NCBI RefSeq assembly: GCF_007004065.1
Contig: NZ_VFSV01000009.1
Location: forward strand, 1 to 64,000
Direction: 5' to 3'
DNA from: Palleronia caenipelagi
GTDB lineage: Bacteria > Pseudomonadota > Alphaproteobacteria > Rhodobacterales > Rhodobacteraceae
DNA: 64,000 nucleotides
Positions 17,906-25,341 of this stretch are shown piece by piece. Below the pieces are notes generated by a model. It did no database searches and was not told where the DNA came from. It saw only the letters and a list, made by a program, of their open reading frames with translations. Every line of letters starts with the position of its first letter. Position 1 is the stretch's first letter. The position numbers and the translations under genes are program-made.

Positions 17906-18487
17906 CAACGCGCGCCATCGGGCCCAGTCTTCGGGTGTGTCGAGGTCAGTAACGGCCCGCTGACCATCCAGCGCAATGAGCTCTAAATCCTGTCTCCGCA
18001 AGAGATCCCGTGCGCCCTGATCTCCACGTAGTGTCAGCAGCAGCGGAACCATCCCAGCGGGGAGTACAACCGGATGGCCAGGCTGGCCTGTCCCGCTCGT
18101 GGCCCGGATGATGCGGTCGGGGGCCGACCGGTGGGCGGCGATCATGATCTGCAAATCGTGAGATGTCAGGTCCGGCATGTCGGCTGGAACGATCATCAGC
18201 GGACCTTTGGTCCGCGAGGCTACGGCCCGCAGACCGGCAGCCATGCCTTCGTCTGCATCGACGACAATCAGGGTAGAGACTTTCAAATCTGTCAGCACGG
18301 CCTGGCGTTTAGCGCCTAACGGACCCGTTGGGAGGGGAATGACGACGTCCCAGCCAGTCAGGAGCGCTTGTTGTGCCAGATGGCGGAGCAGAGGACGAAC
18401 CGCGACGTATTCCAGCAACTTGTCCCGGCCCCTCATGCGACGGGACGCGCCCGCCGCAAGCAGAGCTATGGTGCCCTCAGCGCTCAG
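17843..18487 (-). CDS. MobA/MocA-like nucleotidyltransferase with a non-standard start codon
   Basis: The family transfers a nucleotide from GTP or CTP to molybdopterin, or to other small molecules. The N-terminal signature LLAAGASRRMRGRDKLLE (pattern LAAGxSxRMxGxxK) is encoded, and the later VPADMPDL and GQPGHPVVLP segments and the ending DLDTPEDWARW are typical. The signature begins upstream of the first ATG (18436), and no ATG, GTG or TTG exists between it and the in-frame stop at 18491-18493. Candidate starts are CTG 18487 (used here, 11-nt overlap with livM), ATA 18469 with GAGGG in front, or CTG 18463. It is the last gene of the liv run; the 3' end overlaps the convergent membrane gene. 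Confidence 0.7.
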   Translation of the reverse strand: MSAEGTIALLAAGASRRMRGRDKLLEYVAVRPLLRHLAQQALLTGWDVVIPLPTGPLGAKRQAVLTDLKVSTLIVVDADEGMAAGLRAVASRTKGPLMIVPADMPDLTSHDLQIMIAAHRSAPDRIIRATSGTGQPGHPVVLPAGMVPLLLTLRGDQGARDLLRRQDLELIALDGQRAVTDLDTPEDWARWRALSENTAPDVSRVEPQEDGKQR

Positions 18488-19769
18488 GGATCAGCCCACG
18501 CGGTGCAAAGCGCAGCACTATGAGCAGCACCAGCCCCATGGTGAAGAGCCGCATGTGGGCTGCCGACTCCAGCAGATGCGCCTTGAGGGCCGATCCTTCG
18601 GGCAGTCCCGAGGACAGGAGCTGCATGAGCATCAGGCCCAGCGGCTCGACCTGCACCCAAAGGAACCAGATCAGCATGCCCCCCAGAACAGCGCCGAAAT
18701 TGTTGCCCGATCCGCCGACGATCACCATCACCCAAACGAGGAAGGTAAAGCGCAGCGGCTGGTACGAGGAGGGCGTGAGCTGGCCATCAAGCGTGGTCAT
18801 CATCGCCCCCGCCAGCCCGCAGACCGCGCTGCCGAGGATGAAGATTTGCAGATGCCGCCGGGTCACGTCCTTGCCCATGGCCTCAGCCGCTGTTTCGTTG
18901 TCCCGGATCGCGCGCATCATCCGCCCCCACGGGGATGCTAATGCGGCCTGCGCCATCCACATGACGACGACCAGCACCGCGAGGAACAGCGCCGTATAGC
19001 CCAGCTTCACCGCCATCGAGGATGCCACCACCGGATCGAGCCCGAACGAGGCCGCCTGTTCAACGAAACCCGGATCCTGTTGCAGATCCACTTCGTAGGG
19101 GACAGGGCGGGGCAAGCCGATGACGTTCTTCACACCCCGGCTCAGCCAGTCCTCGTTCTTCAGAACTGCGATGACAATCTCGGCAATCCCGAGCGTCGCA
19201 ATGGCCAGATAGTCGGAACGCAGTCCCAGCGCCGTTTTGCCGATCACCCAGGCCGCTCCGGCGGCCAGCAGGGCGCCCACCGGCCAGGCAAAGAGGATCG
19301 GCAGGCCGAGCCCCCCCAAATAGCCGGTAAGTGCGGGATCAACCGCCTCGACAGCCTCAACAGCACCATCGAACAGCCGCCTGTAGACCACGAACCCGAC
19401 CACCAACAACGCGAGCAGGCTAAGGGTTCGAACGGCTCCGGGGGTCATCCGCTTGTAAAGGTAAATAGCCCCCGCCAGAACGGCGGCTCCGAAGGCCAGC
19501 GCGAGGATAATCCGGCCCCCTCCCGCAGCCCAGGCACCCTCGACCGGCGGCATCCCCACCAGCACGGCAGCCAGACCGCCGAGCGCCACGAAGCCCATGA
19601 CGCCGACATTGAAGAGCCCCGCATAACCCCACTGCATATTCACTCCGAGGGCGAGAATGGCGCTGATCAGCCCCATGTTCACGATCCCGAGCGCCACGTT
19701 CCAGCTTTGGAACATTCCCGTCAGCAGAATCAGAACTCCGACAAGCAGAAAAAGACCGATGGTTCTCAT
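18477..19769 (-). CDS. livM: Branched-chain amino acid ABC transporter permease LivM
   Basis: A 430-residue inner-membrane permease with about ten hydrophobic segments. The signature ILALGVNMQWGYAGLFNVGVMGF near residue 40 and the EAA-like loop with SPWGRMMRAIRDNETAAEAMGKD, followed by FVLAAVVCGLAGA-like sequence, are diagnostic for LivM. It is longer than usual because of an extra hydrophobic stretch around residues 85-160. Its ATG overlaps the livH stop by 4 nt. Works with LivH, LivG, LivF and the binding protein LivK encoded just upstream. Confidence 0.93.
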   Translation of the reverse strand: MRTIGLFLLVGVLILLTGMFQSWNVALGIVNMGLISAILALGVNMQWGYAGLFNVGVMGFVALGGLAAVLVGMPPVEGAWAAGGGRIILALAFGAAVLAGAIYLYKRMTPGAVRTLSLLALLVVGFVVYRRLFDGAVEAVEAVDPALTGYLGGLGLPILFAWPVGALLAAGAAWVIGKTALGLRSDYLAIATLGIAEIVIAVLKNEDWLSRGVKNVIGLPRPVPYEVDLQQDPGFVEQAASFGLDPVVASSMAVKLGYTALFLAVLVVVMWMAQAALASPWGRMMRAIRDNETAAEAMGKDVTRRHLQIFILGSAVCGLAGAMMTTLDGQLTPSSYQPLRFTFLVWVMVIVGGSGNNFGAVLGGMLIWFLWVQVEPLGLMLMQLLSSGLPEGSALKAHLLESAAHMRLFTMGLVLLIVLRFAPRGLIPER

Positions 19770-20776
19770 AGCGCTTTCCCCCGGAAGAGGCCCGTCGGGC
19801 GGAACAGCAGCACGATGACGAGGATCGCAAAGCTGACCGCGAATTTGTAATCGGTGGAGAGGAGTTGCACGAGCCCCTCAGGCTCCAGCGACTCCGGCAA
19901 CCAGTAGACCAGCACCTTTTTCCACGCATAGGTCAGGATCACCTCGGAATAGGCGATAACAAAGCCCCCGGCGATGGCCCCCAATGGCGATCCGAGCCCA
20001 CCCACGATGGCGGCAGCAAAGATCGGCAGCAGAAGCTGGAAGTAGGTGAATGGCTTGAACGACTTGTCCAGCCCGTAGAGCGTGCCCGCCACGCAGGCCA
20101 GCGCCGCGACAATCACCCAGGTGATGGCCACCACCCGTTCGGGCGAGATGCCTGACAAGAGCGCCAGATCCTCGTTATCCGAAAACGCCCGCATGGATTT
20201 TCCGGTTCGCGTCCGGTTCAAGAACCAGAATAGCGCCGCCACCACGGCCACCGCCGTAACGATGGTGATCGCCTGACTGGTGCGCAGCGCGAGACCTTCG
20301 TCCAACCCGGACCACGTCTTGAAGTCCCGCGCCGAGATCAGGAATCGCGCCCCGTCGTCAAATCGCTGGTCGTCCGGCCCGATGATCAGACGCGTCAGTC
20401 CGTTATAGACGAACATCACGCCCATGGAGACGATGACCAGCAGCACCGGCGGCACTTTCTTCACCCGGTAGAAGCGATAGACCCAGCGGTCCGTCACCAG
20501 CACCAGCCCGACGGTGATCAGGATGCCGAAGGGCAGCGCCAGCAGCGCAGTGGGCACCGGCCCCAGATCCACGCCGAGCGCCTGCAATCCCCAGGTCACG
20601 AGGATCACCGCCATGGTGCCAAAGGCCATGGTGTCGCCGTGGGCAAAGTTCGAGAACCGCAGGATCCCGTACACCAGCGTCACGCCAAGCGCGCCGATGG
20701 CCAGCTGCGCCCCGTAGGCTGTAGCCGGGATCACCACGAAGTTCAGAAGCGTGACCAATCCGTTCAGAAAATCCAC
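19766..20776 (-). CDS. livH: Branched-chain amino acid ABC transporter permease LivH
   Basis: The 336-residue permease shows LivH features: ALGVTLVYGILRFSNFAHGD near residue 30, NRTRTGKSMRAFSDNEDLALLSGIS (coupling loop, GKSMRAFSDNEDLA) and AAIVGGLGSPLGAIAGGF. The start is a GTG at 20776 with AAAGGAGAG 4-5 nt upstream; no ATG fits as well. Only one base separates it from the stop of the small secreted protein gene, so translation is probably coupled. It overlaps livM by 4 nt. Confidence 0.93.
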   Translation of the reverse strand: MDFLNGLVTLLNFVVIPATAYGAQLAIGALGVTLVYGILRFSNFAHGDTMAFGTMAVILVTWGLQALGVDLGPVPTALLALPFGILITVGLVLVTDRWVYRFYRVKKVPPVLLVIVSMGVMFVYNGLTRLIIGPDDQRFDDGARFLISARDFKTWSGLDEGLALRTSQAITIVTAVAVVAALFWFLNRTRTGKSMRAFSDNEDLALLSGISPERVVAITWVIVAALACVAGTLYGLDKSFKPFTYFQLLLPIFAAAIVGGLGSPLGAIAGGFVIAYSEVILTYAWKKVLVYWLPESLEPEGLVQLLSTDYKFAVSFAILVIVLLFRPTGLFRGKAL

Positions 20777-20777
20777 G

Positions 20778-21158
20778 TCACTCTCCTTTATCCGCGGGAA
20801 CCACACAGCTCCCCGCATAGGTGATGGCCACGGCACCCGTGGCATCCATCACAGTGAGGCGTGCACTCTCGCCGACGGTCCCCGCGAGAAGGCGCACCGT
20901 GCTGTCCGAGCGCACCAGCCACGCGAACCGATCGCCTTCGCGCACGGGTTCAGCGATCAGCTCTTCAGACACATCGATCATCACCGCGCCGCCATCGCGC
21001 GCCACGATCTCAAGCGTGTAGTCGGTCTCCGAGCAACCATCCGTGTCGAAGCACTCGGTCTCGAACGCACAAACCAGTCCCTCAGCCGACGCGGCATGAC
21101 CCAGCATCAGCCCCCCAAGGACCAGAACCAGCGCCTCTTTGTGTTTGAAAATACCCAT
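20778..21158 (-). CDS. Small secreted protein of unknown function inside the liv operon
   Basis: About 126 residues. The start MGIFKHKEALVLVLGGLMLG ends in AASA|EGLV, a clear Sec signal peptide. The mature part has four or five cysteines (VCAFETECFDTDGCSE and a late SCVVPADKGE), which suggests disulfide bonds in the periplasm. No family was recognised. It lies between livF and livH with near-zero spacing. An earlier ATG at 21182 would add MADKRRRD to the front. The first codons overlap copy 2 of the repeated intergenic motif (21135-21156), so the exact start is uncertain. Confidence 0.65.
   Translation of the reverse strand: MGIFKHKEALVLVLGGLMLGHAASAEGLVCAFETECFDTDGCSETDYTLEIVARDGGAVMIDVSEELIAEPVREGDRFAWLVRSDSTVRLLAGTVGESARLTVMDATGAVAITYAGSCVVPADKGE
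21135..21156. repeat. Copy 2 of the 22-nt intergenic motif
   Basis: CTCTTTGTGT is followed by TTGAAAATACCC, one base different from copy 1. Here the motif overlaps the first codons of the small secreted protein gene: read on the reverse strand it encodes the MGIFKHKE start. Confidence 0.65.
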
Positions 21159-21186
21159 ATCCCGCCGTCTCTTATCCGCCATGCCG

Positions 21187-22014
21187 TCAGCCCCCGAGGA
21201 ACGAGCGGCGGACATCGTCATCGGCCAGCAGGTCTTTGCCTGTCCCGGTATAGGCATTGCTGCCCTGCACCAGCACATACCCTGTATCCGCGATCTCCAG
21301 AGCCTGACGCGCATTTTGCTCGACCATCAGGATCGAGATCCCGGTCCGCGCCACCTCGATGATCCGGTCAAACAGCTCATCCATGACAATCGGGCTCACC
21401 CCTGCAGTGGGCTCATCGAGCATCAGCACATCGGGCTGGGTCATCAGTGCGCGGCCCACGGCCACCTGTTGACGCTGGCCGCCCGAAAGCTCGCCCGCAG
21501 GCTGGCGGCGCTTGTCGCGCAGGATCGGGAAGAGGTCATAGACCTGCTCCATGGTCGCGCGTATGTCGTCCTGCCGCAGGAAAGCACCCATCTCTAGGTT
21601 CTCCTCGACTGACAGGGAGGTGAAGACGTTATGGGTCTGTGGCACAAAGGCCATTCCCTTGGCGACCCGCTCCTGCGGGCGCAGGGAGGTGATGTCTTCG
21701 CCCCGCAGGCGCACCGCGCCCTTACGCACGTCGAGCATCCCGAACACGGCCTTCATCGCGGTGGATTTGCCAGCGCCGTTTGGGCCCACGATCACCGCGA
21801 TCTCGCCGCTGTCTACAGCAATGGTGCAGTCATGCAAAATATCGGCACCACCGCCATAGCCGCCGGTCATGTTGTCGCCGATCAGAACAGGGCCGCCGTC
21901 GCGGGAGGTATCCGGACGGTCGCGCTCCGGTGCCTGGGTCATGGTTCCTCCGGCGCTGGACGATTTGGTGATCGAGCGGTCCTTGTTGCCGCGGTCGGAA
22001 TAGGGCTCGCTCAT
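21187..22014 (-). CDS. livF: Branched-chain amino acid ABC transporter ATP-binding protein LivF
   Basis: The 275-residue ATPase has Walker A GPNGAGKST near residue 78, the signature LSGGQRQQVAVGRAL near 175, and Walker B VLMLDEPTAGVSP. LivF-type marks include AIVGPNGAGKSTAMKAVFG and the MVEQNARQALEIAD segment. About 45 extra residues precede the ATPase fold compared with E. coli LivF (MSEPYSDRGN onward), a hydrophilic and Ser/Asp-rich stretch; a later in-frame ATG at residue 25 could be the real start. It overlaps livG by 4 nt. Confidence 0.93.
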   Translation of the reverse strand: MSEPYSDRGNKDRSITKSSSAGGTMTQAPERDRPDTSRDGGPVLIGDNMTGGYGGGADILHDCTIAVDSGEIAVIVGPNGAGKSTAMKAVFGMLDVRKGAVRLRGEDITSLRPQERVAKGMAFVPQTHNVFTSLSVEENLEMGAFLRQDDIRATMEQVYDLFPILRDKRRQPAGELSGGQRQQVAVGRALMTQPDVLMLDEPTAGVSPIVMDELFDRIIEVARTGISILMVEQNARQALEIADTGYVLVQGSNAYTGTGKDLLADDDVRRSFLGG

Positions 22015-22787
22015 GCGCTTTCCTTGTTCTTCAACCCGGTGCCGAGATAGGCCTCAATGACCTCCTCATTGGCTTTGATCTCATCGATAGTGCCCTTGGC
22101 CAGCACCTTGCCCTCGGCCATGACGATGACCGGGTCGCAGAGGCGGCCGATGAATTCCATGTCATGCTCAATCATGCAGAAGGTATAGCCGCGCTCGCGG
22201 TTCAGCCGCTGGATCGCGTCGCCGATAGTGTAGAGCAGTGTCCGGTTCACGCCCGCGCCGACCTCGTCGAGAAACACGATCTTGGCATCCACCATCATCG
22301 TGCGACCGAGCTCCAACAGCTTCTTCTGGCCGCCCGAGAGGTTCCCGGCGCGCTCATCCTTCAGATGATCAATGGTCAGGAATTCAAGGACTTCGTCAGC
22401 TTTCTTCAATAAGTCCCGCTCTTCCTGAGCGATCCGGGCGCGGTGGAACCAGGTGTTCCAGAGCGTCTCGCCGGACTGGCCCGAAGGGACCATCATCAGG
22501 TTCTCGCGCACGGTCATGGACGAGAACTCGTGGGCGATCTGGAAGGTCCGGAGCAGGCCCTTGTGAAACAGCTCATGGGGGGGCAGGCCTGTGATGTCCT
22601 CGCCATCCATCATCACGGTGCCGCTGGTCGGCGGCAAGACACCCGCGATGACGTTGAACAGCGTAGATTTCCCCGCGCCGTTCGGCCCCACGAGGCCGGT
22701 GATCGAGCCCGTGGCGATCTCAAGCGACGTGCCGTCCACGGCGCGAAATCCCCCGAAATGCCGGTGCAGATCCTTGACGACGATCAT
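22011..22787 (-). CDS. livG: Branched-chain amino acid ABC transporter ATP-binding protein LivG
   Basis: A 258-residue ATPase: Walker A GPNGAGKST near residue 36, LLRTFQIAHEFSSMTVRENL (LivG-specific Q-loop region), signature LSGGQKKLLELGR and Walker B IVFLDEVGAGVN. Note GVGAGVN-type D-loop wording (DEVGAGV in place of DEPAAG). The start at 22787 is where the ATPase fold begins (MIVVKDLHRHFGGF) and follows GGGGA. The gene is separated from livK by a hairpin that may lower its expression relative to the binding protein. Confidence 0.93.
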   Translation of the reverse strand: MIVVKDLHRHFGGFRAVDGTSLEIATGSITGLVGPNGAGKSTLFNVIAGVLPPTSGTVMMDGEDITGLPPHELFHKGLLRTFQIAHEFSSMTVRENLMMVPSGQSGETLWNTWFHRARIAQEERDLLKKADEVLEFLTIDHLKDERAGNLSGGQKKLLELGRTMMVDAKIVFLDEVGAGVNRTLLYTIGDAIQRLNRERGYTFCMIEHDMEFIGRLCDPVIVMAEGKVLAKGTIDEIKANEEVIEAYLGTGLKNKESA

Positions 22788-22843
22788 GTCGTGTCCCCAT
22801 TTGCAGCGCCGGCTTTGCCGCCGGTCTCGCCGGTCACCTGCCG

Positions 22844-22884
22844 GCCTGTAAAACGGGGCCGGACGCGCCTGCGCCGGCCCCGTT
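22844..22884 (-). terminator. Attenuating hairpin between livK and livG
   Basis: Read on the reverse strand, AACGGGGCCGG (plus-strand 22874-22884) pairs perfectly with CCGGCCCCGTT (22852-22862) around an 11-nt loop and ends in TTTT. The short T-run fits partial termination, which would give more binding protein mRNA than transporter mRNA. Confidence 0.7.
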
Positions 22885-22901
22885 CGTGTCAAACTTTCAG
22901 A

Positions 22902-24083
22902 TCAGCGGATCTGGACGGTCTCGAAGCCACCACCGGTGATGTTGTACTCACGGTAGGTGCCCGCGGCCTCACCCGGGCCGATCAGTTCCACATTGGTGGC
23001 GCCGACATAGTCGATATCGCCGCCATCGGCGAGGATCTGGATGGCCTTGCCCAACTCGCCGGGCAGGATCTGCTCACCCGGGGCGTTGGCCACTTCGGTG
23101 ATCTTGTCCTTGTAATCGGCGGCGCTGGTGGACCCGGCGGCCTGCATGGCAAGCGCCAGCAGCGCGGCGGCGTCATAGCTCTCGCGGGTGTAAGAGCTGG
23201 CCGGATCGAACCCGGCGGCTTCGGCCAGCGCATTGAACGCCTCGGTGCCTTCGCCCTCGGACCACGGGATCACACCGTAGGAGCCGTCGAGACCGTCGCC
23301 CATATCAGCCACGAGTTGGTCGGAATACATGCCGTCGCCCAGCACGAAGCTGTCGAACGCACCACTGTCGAGCGCGGCCTGGATCATGCCCTTGCCGCCC
23401 TGATCGGAGTAGCCGAGCACGGCCAGCGCAGAGCCGCCAGCGGAGGCCAGCGCACCAATTTCGGCTGAGTAGTCGCCCTTGCCGTCCTCGTGGGGAGAGC
23501 TGAGCGTGATGGTGCCATCCATGGCCTCGAAGGCGGAGATGAAAGCATCCGACAGGCCCTTGCCATAGTCGTTATTGGTGTAGGTCACGGCCACGTCGGT
23601 CACGCCGCGGGATTTCAGCACCTCGGCCAGCACCTCGCCCTGACGGGCATCGGAGGGGGCGGTGCGGAAGAACAGGCCGTTATCCTCGGCCTCGGACAGA
23701 CCCGGCGAGGTGGCGGAGGGCGAAATCATCGCCACGCCGTTCGGCATCGCCACGTTGGCCAAAATCGCACCGGTCACGCCGGAGCAGTCCGCTCCCATGA
23801 TCGCGGTCACACCGTCGGAGGTGATCAGACGCTCGGCTGCGGCCTGAGCGGCGGCGGCGTCGACACAGGTGCTGTCCGCGCGGATCGCTTCGATCATCTG
23901 GCCGTCAAGGATGCCGCCGGCTTCGTTGATCTCGGAGACGGCCAGCTCGGCCGATTGTCCCATAAACGGGGTGATGGATTCAATCGGGCCGGTAAAGCCA
24001 AGAATGATCCCCATCTTTACGTCCTCGGCGATGGCGGCGGAGGCCATGCCGGTCAGCGCGGTCGCAAGCAACAATTTTTTCAT
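22902..24083 (-). CDS. livK: Branched-chain amino acid-type substrate-binding protein LivK
   Basis: The 393-residue periplasmic protein has the signal peptide MKKLLLATALTGMASAAIA|EDV and the type I binding fold: VKMGIILGFTGPIES at the mature start, INEAGGILDG, the conserved SATSPGLS near residue 125 and VTYTNNDYGKG near 170. One disulfide is probable (STCVDA and GADCSG). The exact ligand (leucine/isoleucine/valine, another amino acid or an amide) is not readable. AGGGAG lies before the start. It is the first gene of the liv unit. Confidence 0.93.
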   Translation of the reverse strand: MKKLLLATALTGMASAAIAEDVKMGIILGFTGPIESITPFMGQSAELAVSEINEAGGILDGQMIEAIRADSTCVDAAAAQAAAERLITSDGVTAIMGADCSGVTGAILANVAMPNGVAMISPSATSPGLSEAEDNGLFFRTAPSDARQGEVLAEVLKSRGVTDVAVTYTNNDYGKGLSDAFISAFEAMDGTITLSSPHEDGKGDYSAEIGALASAGGSALAVLGYSDQGGKGMIQAALDSGAFDSFVLGDGMYSDQLVADMGDGLDGSYGVIPWSEGEGTEAFNALAEAAGFDPASSYTRESYDAAALLALAMQAAGSTSAADYKDKITEVANAPGEQILPGELGKAIQILADGGDIDYVGATNVELIGPGEAAGTYREYNITGGGFETVQIR

Positions 24084-24216
24084 TCATTATCTCCCTGAAG
24101 TCTTATGACAGACAAGACTGGTCACGGAGAGAAGCGCAAACGGGCGAAAAATGGAACCGCTTTTTGCCTCTCTTTGCGTCAGGAGAGGGGAACCTATCCG
24201 TTTGGATATTTGAGGC

Positions 24217-25209
24217 TTACGACTGGCTGCCGCGTTCGCGATAGGGCGTTTTGCCGTAATGGCTCCGGTAGCATTTGGAGAAATGCGAGGGTGAGGTGAA
24301 CCCGCAGGCCAGCGCCACCTCGATCACGTTCATATCCGTTTGTAACAAGAGGTTACGGGCGCGACCGAGGCGGATCTCCATGTAGTACCGCTTGGGCGAA
24401 CGGTTCAGGTACCGTCGAAACAACCGCTCCAGCTGGCGGGTCGACAGATCCACCTGCGCAGCCAAAACCGAGGGACTGATCGGCTCTTCGATATGGGCTT
24501 CCATCTTCTGGATGACTGTCGAGAGCTTTGGATGCCGGACGCCGATCCGGGTGGGCGTGGAGAGGCGCTGCTGATCCTGATCGGTGCGAATCGTCGAATA
24601 AATCAGCTGGTCGGCTACCGCATTGGCGAGATCCTCACCATGTTCGCGGGCAATGATCCGCAGCATCAGGTCGATGGAAGCGGTGCCCCCGGCGGCAGTG
24701 AGCATATTGCCGTCAATGGTGTAGACCCGACGGGTCAGCTCAATCTCGTCAAACTCCTCGGCGAAACCGTCCTGATTGGCCCAGTGGATCGTGGCGCGCT
24801 TGTCCTTCAGGAGCCCGGCCGTCGCGAGTGTGTGGGCGGCGGTGCACAGCCCGCCAATCACCGTTCCCTGTCGCGCAACCTTGCGGAGCCAGCCAACCAC
24901 TGGCTTGGTCGTGGCTGCCTGCACATTCTCGCCGCCGCAGACGAGAATCACCGAACTGCGGGGCACTTCTCCCAACTGGTTGTCCACGTCAAAGCCCAGC
25001 CCCGCGGAGCACGTGGCCCGCGCGTTCTCCGCGGTGAGGCTCCAGCGATAAACCGGCTGATCGGACAAGCGGTTGGCCAGTCTCAGGCATTCCACCGCCC
25101 CTGCAAAGCTGATCAGCGAAAATCGGTCGAGCAGCAGAAACGTAACGTGCCGGATCCCGGATCCGCCAGAAGATGTGACGGATGACGGTGCGGAAGTCGG
25201 CTGGCCCAT
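24217..25209 (-). CDS. GlxA-family AraC-type transcriptional regulator
   Basis: The 330-residue protein joins a DJ-1/PfpI-like amidase domain (VTFLLLDRFSLISFAGAVE at the start, VIGGLCTAAHTLATAGLL near residue 130) to a C-terminal AraC/XylS helix-turn-helix domain (LAAQVDLSTRQLERLFRRYL and VALACGFTSPSHFSKCYRSHYGKTP). Relatives such as GbdR, CdhR and SouR sense quaternary amines or related compounds; the ligand here is unknown. It is the next minus-strand gene before livK and might regulate it, an inference from position only. The start at 25209 is tentative; an ATG at 25257 is also in frame. Confidence 0.85.
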   Translation of the reverse strand: MGQPTSAPSSVTSSGGSGIRHVTFLLLDRFSLISFAGAVECLRLANRLSDQPVYRWSLTAENARATCSAGLGFDVDNQLGEVPRSSVILVCGGENVQAATTKPVVGWLRKVARQGTVIGGLCTAAHTLATAGLLKDKRATIHWANQDGFAEEFDEIELTRRVYTIDGNMLTAAGGTASIDLMLRIIAREHGEDLANAVADQLIYSTIRTDQDQQRLSTPTRIGVRHPKLSTVIQKMEAHIEEPISPSVLAAQVDLSTRQLERLFRRYLNRSPKRYYMEIRLGRARNLLLQTDMNVIEVALACGFTSPSHFSKCYRSHYGKTPYRERGSQS

Positions 25210-25341
25210 GAGCGATCCCGTGTCCTGTGCTGAGCGCGGGCTGACCCCGCATACCATTTGTGTCGGTCAGCGCGTTGGCATTTGCAAGAGGTCCCGGCCC
25301 TGCGTATAGCTGCCCATGACAGAAGCGTAAGGAGCGAGCAG

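Noticed and set aside
24167-24190. Inverted repeat CCTCTC/GAGAGG between livK and the GlxA-type regulator
   Set aside because: Only six pairs with a ten-base loop and no T-run; too weak to call a terminator or operator.
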